Origin: Anaerolineales bacterium
GTDB lineage: Bacteria; Chloroflexota; Anaerolineae; Anaerolineales; E44-bin32
Assembly: GCA_011772595.1 (NCBI GenBank)
Contig: WVZH01000481.1
Coordinates: 348-21,898 of the forward strand
Direction of reading: 5' to 3'
DNA: 21,551 bases
Below are positions 5,747-12,881 of the stretch, piece after piece. How positions within the stretch are numbered: the stretch's first letter is position 1; each line of letters begins with the position of its first letter. Both the position numbers and the translations under genes were made by a program. Below the pieces are notes generated by a model, which saw only the letters and a program-made list of their open reading frames with translations, ran no database searches and was not told where the DNA came from.

Positions 5747-8104
5747 TTACGCTCTTTCCCCCTCATCCTGCATCGCCAGGAACACTTTCTCCGCGCTGAG
5801 CGGCAAGGAAGGGCTGCGCACGCCGACCGCCGCGGCTACTGCGTTCGCGATCGCCGGCGCGGTCGGGACCATCGGGTGTTCACCGATGCCGCGCGCCCCC
5901 CACGGCCCGTCATCTTGCGGCACCTCAACGATGATGGGGATGATCTCTCCCGGGATATCCACGCTCGTTGCGATGCGGTAGTCGGTGAAGCTCGGATTCT
6001 TGGGGATGCCACCTACCAGTTGCAGCTGCTCGAACAACGCCGTGCTGGCCCCCTGGACCACCCCGCCTTCCATTTGCGCGTTCACCTGATCCGGATTGAT
6101 CGCCTTACCGACGTCGAAAGCCGTAGCGACTCGCAGGATGGTGATTTGTCCCGTCTCGACGTCCACCTCCAGATCGACCGCCTGGCAACCGGTTGTGAAG
6201 TGCACTACCGCGCGCGGTCCCTGGCCAGTCTCCGGATCGAGCGGCGTGACGTAAGTGGGCATGAAGGAACCATTTCCAACGATGGGTCCTCCTCGCCACC
6301 CTGAACCGTCCTCTTTAGGTAAGCCGTACACCACGACGTCCTTCAGAGACATCACCTCTTCCGACCGGTAGGAGATCACCTGTCCGTCCTTGATGTCCAG
6401 ATTTTCGGTGTCCTCCTCCCAGTGCTCGGCGAGCAATTCGAGGATCTGGCGACGAGCGTCCTTCGCGGCGGCGACGATGGCGTTCCCCATCGACCACGTG
6501 AGACGACTGGCGACCGTCTGCCACTCGTAGGGGCTGTATAAAGTGTCGAGCGGGGTGCTGACTTTCACCCACTCGAACGGTATGCCCAGCGTAGCGGCGG
6601 CCATTTGTGCAGCGATGGTGAAAGCGCCCTGACCAATCTCCTGTCCGCCGACTCCCACCGACAAGGTGGCGTCTTCATTGAAGCGCACCCATGCAGATGA
6701 ACCGGGGTTGGGAGGCATGGCCGGCGCCTTCCACATGATGGCCAATCCCTTTCCACGGCGTTTGTGTGCAGCGCTCGCCGGTTCCTCCTTACCCCATTGA
6801 ATGGCTTCAGCTGCCTTTGTGATGCAATCCGGCAATCCTGTGGGATGCATTCTTGAGCCGGTGACGGTCATCGCCCCTTCGCGCAGACAATTCTTCAACC
6901 GGAACTCGACCTTGTCCATCCCCAACTCTTCGGCGACCATATCCATGATTTGCTCGATGCCCCAATGGATCTCGGGCATTCCGAAGCCTCGCATCGGTCC
7001 GCCGACGGGATGGTTGGTGTAGACGCAATACGAATCAGCCCACACATTAGGCACTTCATACGGCCCTGTGGAAGAATACCCGGCTGCACGGGTGATGTTA
7101 ACACCGTACTCCGTGTAGGCACCGGCATCCCAGAAATATTCGGTCTTCATGGCCTGAAGCTTGCCATCTTTGCTGGCACCGACTTTGATGCGCGCGACCA
7201 ATCCTTGTCGCACGAAGGCGCAGAAGAACTCCTCTTCGCGCGTGAGACGCAGCTTGACGGGGTGCCCGGGTACCGCGCGCGCCATCACTACTGCCAGTGC
7301 CTCCATCGAGACGCCCGCCTTCGATCCGAAACCACCGCCAACGTATGGCGCAATTACGCGCACGTCGCTTTGTGACAATCCCAACGCTTCGGCGATCAGA
7401 TTACGCTGTGCAAACGGTGATTGGCTGCTCCCCCAGAGCGTGACCTTGCCGGTATGCTCGACGAGTGCGACCGCCACATGAGGCTCGATCGGCGCGTGCT
7501 GGATATGTGGTACGCGGAATTCGCGCGCCACGACAACATCGCACATCGACCACGCCCCATCCACGTCGCCTTTGCGCACTTTGAAGTGGTTCGAGATGTT
7601 GGTACCCGGTCTGGGAAGGATGAAGTTGGCTACCGTGTAATCACCCAGATCTGGATGTAGAAGGGGCGCATCACGGTCGAATCCCTCCACAGGGTCGAGA
7701 ACTGGCTCCAGCAGCTCATACTCGACCTCGACCAGATCACAGCCTTGCTCGGCGACCTGCTCACTCGTCGCCACAACGCCGACGACCGGATCGCCGACGT
7801 AACGCACCCGATCACGACAGAACGTATATCGATCTTTGAGATACAAGCCGATGCGATCTTGGGTCTCCTCGCCCGTGACAACCGTTTTCACACCGGGTAA
7901 CGCACGCGCTTTGCTGACATCGATCTTCTTGATGCGTGCATGTGGATGTGGGCTGCGCACGACGCGGCCATAGAGCAGATCGGATCCGAAGCGCAGATCG
8001 TCGGCAAATTTGGCTTCACCGGTCACCTTCTCACGTGCATCGACGCGGGCGACGCTCTTACCGATCGGGGAGGGAATTTGCTCGCTTTTTATGCTCGCAT
8101 TCAT
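5747..8104 (-). CDS. Molybdopterin-binding subunit of a xanthine-dehydrogenase-family hydroxylase
   Basis: At 785 residues this matches the stand-alone large subunit of three-subunit molybdenum hydroxylases. An N-terminal aldehyde oxidase/xanthine dehydrogenase hammerhead domain (about 15-135) precedes the cofactor-binding region. Visible motifs are Y-V-G-G-G-F-G-S-K (254-262), G-G-P-M-R-G-F-G (368-375), V-G-G-Q-E-I-G-Q-G, and G-A-R-G-I-G-E with the expected catalytic Glu742. R372 aligns with bovine xanthine oxidase Arg880, but Ala263 occupies the place of Glu802, which contacts xanthine, so the substrate may not be xanthine. ATG 8104 has GGAGGG just upstream. The gene starts one base after the [2Fe-2S] subunit stop, so the two are co-translated. 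It is presumably cytoplasmic, since no Tat signal is seen. Confidence 0.92.
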   Translation of the reverse strand: MNASIKSEQIPSPIGKSVARVDAREKVTGEAKFADDLRFGSDLLYGRVVRSPHPHARIKKIDVSKARALPGVKTVVTGEETQDRIGLYLKDRYTFCRDRVRYVGDPVVGVVATSEQVAEQGCDLVEVEYELLEPVLDPVEGFDRDAPLLHPDLGDYTVANFILPRPGTNISNHFKVRKGDVDGAWSMCDVVVAREFRVPHIQHAPIEPHVAVALVEHTGKVTLWGSSQSPFAQRNLIAEALGLSQSDVRVIAPYVGGGFGSKAGVSMEALAVVMARAVPGHPVKLRLTREEEFFCAFVRQGLVARIKVGASKDGKLQAMKTEYFWDAGAYTEYGVNITRAAGYSSTGPYEVPNVWADSYCVYTNHPVGGPMRGFGMPEIHWGIEQIMDMVAEELGMDKVEFRLKNCLREGAMTVTGSRMHPTGLPDCITKAAEAIQWGKEEPASAAHKRRGKGLAIMWKAPAMPPNPGSSAWVRFNEDATLSVGVGGQEIGQGAFTIAAQMAAATLGIPFEWVKVSTPLDTLYSPYEWQTVASRLTWSMGNAIVAAAKDARRQILELLAEHWEEDTENLDIKDGQVISYRSEEVMSLKDVVVYGLPKEDGSGWRGGPIVGNGSFMPTYVTPLDPETGQGPRAVVHFTTGCQAVDLEVDVETGQITILRVATAFDVGKAINPDQVNAQMEGGVVQGASTALFEQLQLVGGIPKNPSFTDYRIATSVDIPGEIIPIIVEVPQDDGPWGARGIGEHPMVPTAPAIANAVAAAVGVRSPSLPLSAEKVFLAMQDEGERA

Positions 8105-8105
8105 G

Positions 8106-8573
8106 TCACCCTCCTACAGCCGCAGTCTGCACGGCGTGGATAATGCGTACATAGCCCGTGCAGCGGCAAAGGTGGCCGCGCAATGCATTTTTGACTTCCT
8201 CCTCTGTGGGTGAGGGGTTTCGATCCAACAAGGCCCGGGCAGACATCAGGACTCCGGGGGTGCAGAAACCACACTGAACGGCGCCGTGCGCGATCAAGGC
8301 TTCCTGAACCGGATCGAGGCGTCCATCCTGTGTCAGACCTTCGACTGTGAGGATCTCCGCATCTGCCGCCTCCACAGCCAGCACCAGACAAGCGTTGATC
8401 GGTTCTCCATTCATCAACACCGTGCAAGCCCCACATTCACCTGCCGAGCATCCGTTTTTTGTACCCATCAGCCCGATACGATCACGCAGCAAGCTGAGAA
8501 GAGTCATGTTGGAGGGCACCTCCGCATCCTCTCGAACGCCGTTGACCATCAGTGAAATCACATGATTTCCCAT
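8106..8573 (-). CDS. [2Fe-2S] subunit of the molybdenum hydroxylase
   Basis: This 155-residue protein is the usual size for the small iron-sulfur subunit. The plant-type ferredoxin cluster is bound by C42, C47, C50 and C62 (G-C-S-A-G-E-C-G-A-C). The second, helical cluster is bound by C101, C104, C136 and C138 (Q-C-G-F-C-T-P-G and L-C-R-C-T-G-Y). All eight ligands are present. It passes electrons from the molybdenum centre to the FAD subunit. Its ATG directly follows the stop of the FAD-subunit gene with no gap, behind a GAAGGAGGG sequence that lies in the end of that gene. This is typical of a co-translated heterotrimer. Confidence 0.95.
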   Translation of the reverse strand: MGNHVISLMVNGVREDAEVPSNMTLLSLLRDRIGLMGTKNGCSAGECGACTVLMNGEPINACLVLAVEAADAEILTVEGLTQDGRLDPVQEALIAHGAVQCGFCTPGVLMSARALLDRNPSPTEEEVKNALRGHLCRCTGYVRIIHAVQTAAVGG

Positions 8574-9473
8574 CTAACCCTCCTTCTCCATCATCGACCA
8601 CACTTCTCGTATACCGCGCAACGTGAGCGCCTTTACCATGGCCTTCCGATAACCTGCTGAAGCGCGCACGTCATCGATCGGCGCACTGACCGCCTTGGCC
8701 GCTTCGGCAGCCTGTTCAAACATCTGCTCATCGAGTGGCCCCTTAGCGAGGATCGCTTCGGCTTCAAGCGCTCGAATGGGCGTAGGTGCGACCGAGCCGA
8801 GCGCAAGGCGAAAGAGATATCCACTCGTCGCGCTTTGCTCGGGATATGCCATCACCGCCACACTAACGACTGCCAGATCGCCGTGCTTGTTACGCCCGAG
8901 TTTGTGATAACTGCCTTGCCAACGGGCAGGTGGGACGGGATAAACGATGCTGATTAGGAACTCGTCCTTATCAAGCACATGTTCACCAGGCCCTCGGAAG
9001 AACGCCGTGGCGGGGATAGACCTCTCTCCCTTCGGCCCATGGGCGATCATGGAAGCTTCAAGGACTAGCGACGGCGGCGCCAGATCCGCGGCGGGAGAAG
9101 CATTGCATAGATTCCCACCGATCGTGGCCCTGTTTCGAAGCGGGTACGAAGCCACCGTATTGGCGGCTATTTCCAGCATCGGATAATGAGCCCTCACAGC
9201 CTCGTATTTGGCAAGGGCATTCATTGTCACAGCCGCACCCACACGCAACCCCGATTGCGAATCGAAGTCGATAGAATTCATTCCCGGCAAAGCCTTCACA
9301 TCGAGAAGCACAGCCGGCGAAAGCTCACGCCCTCTCATCTGCATGAAGATATCCGTGCCGCCCATGAGAAGTCGAGTTTCCTTACCTTTTTTGCGAAGCA
9401 ACTCGACGACCTCAGCGGGTGTCTCAGCACGGACATAATCAAAGCTAGGTAGACCAGGCATTGGTAGCGTCAT
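8574..9473 (-). CDS. FAD-binding subunit of the molybdenum hydroxylase
   Basis: The product has 299 residues, about the normal family length. It carries the FAD-binding signatures L-M-G-G-T-D-I-F (about 37-44) and A-T-I-G-G-N-L-C-N-A-S-P-A-A-D (about 115-129), followed by the CO-dehydrogenase flavoprotein C-terminal region. A GTG at 9479 would lengthen it by two codons, but that GTG lies inside the Shine-Dalgarno sequence GGGAGG (9479-9484), which is spaced 5 bases from ATG 9473; the ATG is therefore the start. It leads the three-subunit block FAD, [2Fe-2S], Mo. The 203-base spacer upstream holds three inverted repeats and probably the control region. Confidence 0.93.
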   Translation of the reverse strand: MTLPMPGLPSFDYVRAETPAEVVELLRKKGKETRLLMGGTDIFMQMRGRELSPAVLLDVKALPGMNSIDFDSQSGLRVGAAVTMNALAKYEAVRAHYPMLEIAANTVASYPLRNRATIGGNLCNASPAADLAPPSLVLEASMIAHGPKGERSIPATAFFRGPGEHVLDKDEFLISIVYPVPPARWQGSYHKLGRNKHGDLAVVSVAVMAYPEQSATSGYLFRLALGSVAPTPIRALEAEAILAKGPLDEQMFEQAAEAAKAVSAPIDDVRASAGYRKAMVKALTLRGIREVWSMMEKEG

Positions 9474-9478
9474 GTCCA

Positions 9479-9484
9479 CCTCCC
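9479..9484 (-). promoter_or_regulatory. Ribosome binding site that fixes the FAD-subunit start
   Basis: GGGAGG on the minus strand sits 5 bases before ATG 9473. The alternative GTG start at 9479 overlaps this site and would leave no binding site of its own. Confidence 0.65.
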
Positions 9485-9566
9485 ATCACAGGATAAGAAC
9501 CAAGATCTTGCTATTAGAAAGCCCTCATCCATAGAGAGAACTTATTGTGACTCCTAAATCCCCCTG

Positions 9567-9587
9567 ATGAAATCGACCTCATTTCAT
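9567..9587. promoter_or_regulatory. Inverted repeat, candidate operator 1
   Basis: ATGAAAT and ATTTCAT form perfect 7-base arms around a 7-base spacer. It lies 94 bases upstream of the FAD-subunit start, in the only large spacer before the molybdenum hydroxylase genes. There is no T-tract and the stem is AT-rich, so a protein-binding site is likelier than a terminator. Confidence 0.4.
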
Positions 9588-9612
9588 AGCGAGCCCGAGT
9601 AACGGAGATTCA

Positions 9613-9628
9613 CCTTTGAGTTCAAAGG
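9613..9628. promoter_or_regulatory. Inverted repeat, candidate operator 2
   Basis: CCTTTGA and TCAAAGG are perfect 7-base arms around 2 bases. A 2-base loop is too tight for an efficient RNA hairpin of this kind, which favours a dimeric DNA-binding protein. It lies between candidate sites 1 and 3 in the same spacer. Confidence 0.4.
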
Positions 9629-9631
9629 ACC

Positions 9632-9660
9632 TTAACTGTTTTTGATTGTCTTTCAGTTAA
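9632..9660. promoter_or_regulatory. Inverted repeat, candidate operator 3 or weak terminator of the cyclase gene
   Basis: TTAACTG and CAGTTAA are perfect 7-base arms around a 15-base spacer. The repeat lies 17 bases past the cyclase stop codon on the minus strand. It could form a stem in the cyclase transcript, but no U-tract follows on that strand, so a strong intrinsic terminator is not supported. Confidence 0.35.
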
Positions 9661-9676
9661 ACTCGCCAGGCTGTCA

Positions 9677-10525
9677 TTACGACTGTGGACGCTGGCAAAC
9701 GCAATCGCCGAACTTCGTCAGATCAAACGATTTCTTTTTCTCCATTAAAGCTTCATACCGTGCATCGTCGACGAATGCCACAATGCGGCTTATGCTTGCC
9801 TCGCCATCCACAAAACGCCATGGGAAACAGCCGACGTCCACACGCTCATTGAGCAGAAGATCGATGTCGCCGCCCAGACACTCCGCATGGATGATCCCGA
9901 GCGGGAACAAATCGATGTGCATGAGTTGGTACTTATCATCGGTGAAGATTTCCGCCAGCGGTACTCCGTACGTTTTCTGGAAATGTGCTTCCGCCTCTTT
10001 CGCCTGACGTGGCATCCAGGTGCGAATGATCGTATTCATTGGATGGTCGGCGCTACCGCAGTCGACTCCCAGCCATTTGAGTTTCTTCTTCTTGCACCAC
10101 TCGGCGAACTCTCGATCCGGTCCTGGATGCTTCACCATGTAACGAACTTCGTCTGCGCCAGGCTGATCCCATCCATAGCGGTGATAGCCGGTATGGATCA
10201 GCAGGATATCCCCCTCCCGCACCTCCACGCGGTCCTCAATCATCTTCGAGGTGTAGATGTCGTAGTCACCAGCGGCGTCCGAAAGATCAACGATCACACC
10301 CGGTCCAAATAAGAAATCAAAATCGAGCGCGGCGATATCTTTCCCGGGTGTGTAGAAATGAATCTCACCATCCAAGTGCGTACCAAGGTGATTAGAATGC
10401 GTGAGCACCTGACCGTTAGCGCCGTTGGGCGCAAGACGCTTGAAGTACTTAACTTCCAGTGGCTCGTATGTCGGCCAGGGGGGCGTACTCACACCTAGCG
10501 GAATGGAAAGATCAATGATTTTCAT
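9677..10525 (-). CDS. Cyclase-family (kynurenine formamidase / isatin hydrolase-like) metal-dependent hydrolase
   Basis: The 282-residue protein carries the cyclase-family metal site H-L-G-T-H-L-D with H46, H50 and D52, and a further His56 as in the family motif H-x-G-T-H-x-D-x-x-x-H. Family members hydrolyse amide bonds, including those of N-formylkynurenine and the isatin ring. ATG 10525 is preferred to the ATG at 10549, because GGAGGGG lies 8 bases upstream and the protein then begins MKIIDLS, matching family N termini. It sits between the thiolase-like/DUF35 genes (147-base gap) and the molybdenum hydroxylase genes (203-base gap). Such a neighbour suits opening of a ring hydroxylated by the molybdenum enzyme. 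The substrate is not determined. Confidence 0.85.
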   Translation of the reverse strand: MKIIDLSIPLGVSTPPWPTYEPLEVKYFKRLAPNGANGQVLTHSNHLGTHLDGEIHFYTPGKDIAALDFDFLFGPGVIVDLSDAAGDYDIYTSKMIEDRVEVREGDILLIHTGYHRYGWDQPGADEVRYMVKHPGPDREFAEWCKKKKLKWLGVDCGSADHPMNTIIRTWMPRQAKEAEAHFQKTYGVPLAEIFTDDKYQLMHIDLFPLGIIHAECLGGDIDLLLNERVDVGCFPWRFVDGEASISRIVAFVDDARYEALMEKKKSFDLTKFGDCVCQRPQS

Positions 10526-10672
10526 CTCCTCGTCCCCTCCGTGCTGCAAATTGCTTTTCTCAACGTGAATGTCCCCCCACTTTTCACAATTCTTGTTGAG
10601 CTATAAAGACCTCAAGGAGTCAAACATTCGGCGATGCCTGACGATCATAAGTTGACAACCTTGTTTTCGAGA

Positions 10673-11011
10673 TTACCGGGTCGGATGAAAGATGAGACCC
10701 ATGATTTTCTCGCCGCCAATCACTCGGACGGGGCCCCAATCGGCTTTCAGTTTCATCCCAATGCGTGGGTTCTCAGACTGGATCAACCCCAACGCCTTAA
10801 CGCCGTTATCGAATTGGACGACGCCGAGCACACGCCCGCGTTCATCTATTCCCCACGGAAGCTGATCGATGACGGTGTAGGTGACCAGTTTTCCACCAGA
10901 CGAGGGGGACATCTCCTTGAATTCGCGCCCGTTGCAATTAAGACAGCGGTAGTGATGTGGATACATCACCAACCCACAGTTCTTACATTTATAGGCCGTG
11001 ATGGTCTTCAT
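10673..11011 (-). CDS. DUF35 Zn-ribbon/OB-fold protein, thiolase partner
   Basis: This 112-residue protein has an N-terminal rubredoxin-like Zn ribbon (C9, C12, C23, C26) followed by an OB fold (about 35-112), the standard DUF35 architecture. DUF35 proteins bind thiolase-fold enzymes and help place CoA substrates; known cases are archaeal thiolase/HMG-CoA synthase complexes and the ChsH2-Ltp2 steroid aldolase. Its start overlaps the end of the thiolase-like gene by 4 bases (ATGA), which fits a stoichiometric complex. A long plus-strand ORF across the same bases is a shadow, because this frame carries the conserved family motifs. Confidence 0.88.
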   Translation of the reverse strand: MKTITAYKCKNCGLVMYPHHYRCLNCNGREFKEMSPSSGGKLVTYTVIDQLPWGIDERGRVLGVVQFDNGVKALGLIQSENPRIGMKLKADWGPVRVIGGEKIMGLIFHPTR

Positions 11012-12192
11012 ACGTCACTCCTTAACACAAAGGCCAAAACATTGTTACCAAATCCACCGAAATTCAATGAGAAACCCTTCTTGGCTTTTTTGACCTGTCG
11101 CTCCCCTGCTTCCCCTCGTAATTGCCAGACGAGCTCTACCACCTGCGCCACGCCCGTCGCACCGACAGGATGGCCGCGTGCTTTGAGACCTCCGGAAGGG
11201 TTAATGGGTAATTTTCCACCGATGCGGGTTACCCCCTCTTCCAATGCTTTGGCGCCTTCGCCAATCTTAAAGAAACCGGCATGTTCGCTCTCCGCAATCT
11301 CTAGAATGGTGAAGGCGTCGTGTAGTTCGGCAACGTCGATATCCTTAGGTTTTACTCCCGCCATCGAAAAAGCTTTCTCCGAGGCGATCCTCACCGCTTT
11401 CAAATCCGTGGGATCGCTTCGCTCGTGGAGTGTATGGGTATCCGTGGCTTGTCCAACGCCAACGATCTTTACCGGAGGCTTTTTCCACTTCGCTGCCAAC
11501 TCTTCCGTGGTCAGCAGCACGGCGGCCGCGCCGTCACTCACGGGACAGCAGTCGTAAAGGTGAAGCGGCTCCGCGACGACAGGGCTGTTAACGTGCGCTT
11601 GAGGATGGGTGAGGATGCCTTCCATTGTGATCTGCATCTGGATATGAGCGTAGGGGTTGAGCAATCCATTTTCCTGATTCTTGATCGCCACCATGGAAAG
11701 ATGCTCACGCGTGACGCCGTATTTTTCCATGTAAAGCCGTGTGAACATGCCTGCCATCGCAGGTAACGTCAAGCCGTATATGTACTCAGCTTCCGGATGC
11801 GTCATCGCAGCCACGATGTCCGTGGCTTTCGGCCCGATGACTGCGCGCATCTTTTCACCTCCCACGACAAGCACAACATCGTGGTAGCCCGATGCGACGG
11901 CGAGAAAGCCGTTTTTGATCGCCGAACCACCTGAGGCTGGACCATTCTCGACGCGGTCGGCCGCAGCAGGCATCAGACTAAGTCGATCAACCAGTGCGCT
12001 GGCAACGGAAACTTGATGGTTGAACAAACCCGATGCCATATTGCCCACGTACACTGAATCGACGGGATGATCGCCGATCCCTGCATCATCCATGGCATTC
12101 AGGCCGGCTGAAGCGAGCATATCGACGAGACTATCATCGTCCCGCCTTTCGAAAGGGATCATACCTGCGCCGGCAACTACGACGGATCTCAT
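11008..12192 (-). CDS. Thiolase-fold (SCP2-type) protein lacking the nucleophilic cysteine
   Basis: The 394-residue protein has the complete thiolase fold with G-G-L-K-A-R-G-H-P-V-G-A-T-G (H341) and E-L-H-D-A-F (H291). At the place of the acyl-accepting Cys (usual V-E-x-x-C-A-S-G-G) it reads V-E-N-G-P-A-S-G-G, with Pro85; the DNA codon is CCA. Without this Cys, ordinary thiolysis by a covalent acyl enzyme is unlikely. DUF35-paired thiolase-like proteins lacking this Cys include the steroid side-chain aldolase Ltp2, so a retro-aldol or related CoA-thioester reaction is possible. It overlaps the GNAT-like gene and the DUF35 gene by 4 bases each. The fold is certain; the reaction is inferred. 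Confidence 0.88.
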   Translation of the reverse strand: MRSVVVAGAGMIPFERRDDDSLVDMLASAGLNAMDDAGIGDHPVDSVYVGNMASGLFNHQVSVASALVDRLSLMPAAADRVENGPASGGSAIKNGFLAVASGYHDVVLVVGGEKMRAVIGPKATDIVAAMTHPEAEYIYGLTLPAMAGMFTRLYMEKYGVTREHLSMVAIKNQENGLLNPYAHIQMQITMEGILTHPQAHVNSPVVAEPLHLYDCCPVSDGAAAVLLTTEELAAKWKKPPVKIVGVGQATDTHTLHERSDPTDLKAVRIASEKAFSMAGVKPKDIDVAELHDAFTILEIAESEHAGFFKIGEGAKALEEGVTRIGGKLPINPSGGLKARGHPVGATGVAQVVELVWQLRGEAGERQVKKAKKGFSLNFGGFGNNVLAFVLRSDV

Positions 12193-12881
12193 GGGGTCAT
12201 CCTCCTGCGCACACCGAGGATCTTTTCCAGGATGTCATCCTCGCTGGCAACGATGATTTCCTTTTTCGCCTCTTCCAATAATTCTGGTGGCACGGGGCGT
12301 TCCCCAGCCACTAGACGGTCCTTGTTTTTGAAATACAGCTCCCGTGTCAACGCATAAGGCGCGGCGCCGCCGAGTTCATGCTGGCCTTCACGTGACTCAA
12401 GAGCATACTCGATCATCCAGCGACGGAACCCAATTGGGCTCTCGGCGGTGATCAGGACCTCCTCCTGACCAATGTGTTCGATTGAATACTCCATCTTGGC
12501 CGCAAACAGGTGGGCTCCGATGCGCAGACCGCGTTCGATTGCCAAGGTGTGGTAGCTCATACCTACCTCTCGGGAAACCAAACGAGTGTTGACGATCCCC
12601 ACCAGCAATCCTTGGATCTGACCGATGAGACAAAACTCATCCCGCACACGATAACGTTGCCAACCGAGAAGCTCCGCGTAAAGTCTGGCTCCGACGATGT
12701 CGTAATAATCCCTGGCTACTTCGAACGTCGGCTTTACGGCCTTGAGCAATATCGGCACGTCCTCACGTGTAGCCTGTCTGACGACCAGTTTCCCTCCAGT
12801 GGAAAGTGTGATCACCTTGGGGGGATATGGAGGAATCTCCAACTCCGGTGGTCGCAAGTATGCTTCGACGTCCATATCCAT
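12189..12881 (-). CDS. GNAT-like acetyltransferase-fold protein in the thiolase operon
   Basis: The 230-residue protein has a GNAT-like core: a beta strand with V-R-Q-A-T-R-E-D-V-P (about 34-43), a central strand region (about 78-105), and an R-I-G-A-H-L-F segment (about 120-126) resembling the acetyl-CoA loop, followed by a helix and a Gly-Phe-Arg-Arg-Trp strand/helix. The first 30 and the last 60 residues are not typical of GNATs. ATG 12881 has AGGAGG upstream at 7 bases. Its stop overlaps the thiolase-like start by 4 bases, so it heads a coupled three-gene unit. A CoA- or acyl-group role would suit the neighbours, but the family assignment is moderate and the substrate unknown. Confidence 0.65.
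   Translation of the reverse strand: MDMDVEAYLRPPELEIPPYPPKVITLSTGGKLVVRQATREDVPILLKAVKPTFEVARDYYDIVGARLYAELLGWQRYRVRDEFCLIGQIQGLLVGIVNTRLVSREVGMSYHTLAIERGLRIGAHLFAAKMEYSIEHIGQEEVLITAESPIGFRRWMIEYALESREGQHELGGAAPYALTRELYFKNKDRLVAGERPVPPELLEEAKKEIIVASEDDILEKILGVRRRMTP

Noticed and set aside
5876..7660. Several 70-142-codon plus-strand ORFs opposite the molybdenum-subunit gene
   Set aside because: They are antisense shadows of a strongly conserved 785-residue protein in GC-rich codons.
10596..10615. TTGAG-N10-CTCAA inverted repeat between the DUF35 and cyclase genes
   Set aside because: The arms have only 5 bases, with no T-tract and no second copy, so neither an operator nor a terminator can be supported.
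10634..11557. Long plus-strand ORF (307 codons)
   Set aside because: It lies antisense to the DUF35 and thiolase-like genes, which carry conserved family motifs and overlapping start/stop junctions. Its own translation is low-complexity Ser/Pro/Ala-rich with no recognisable domain.
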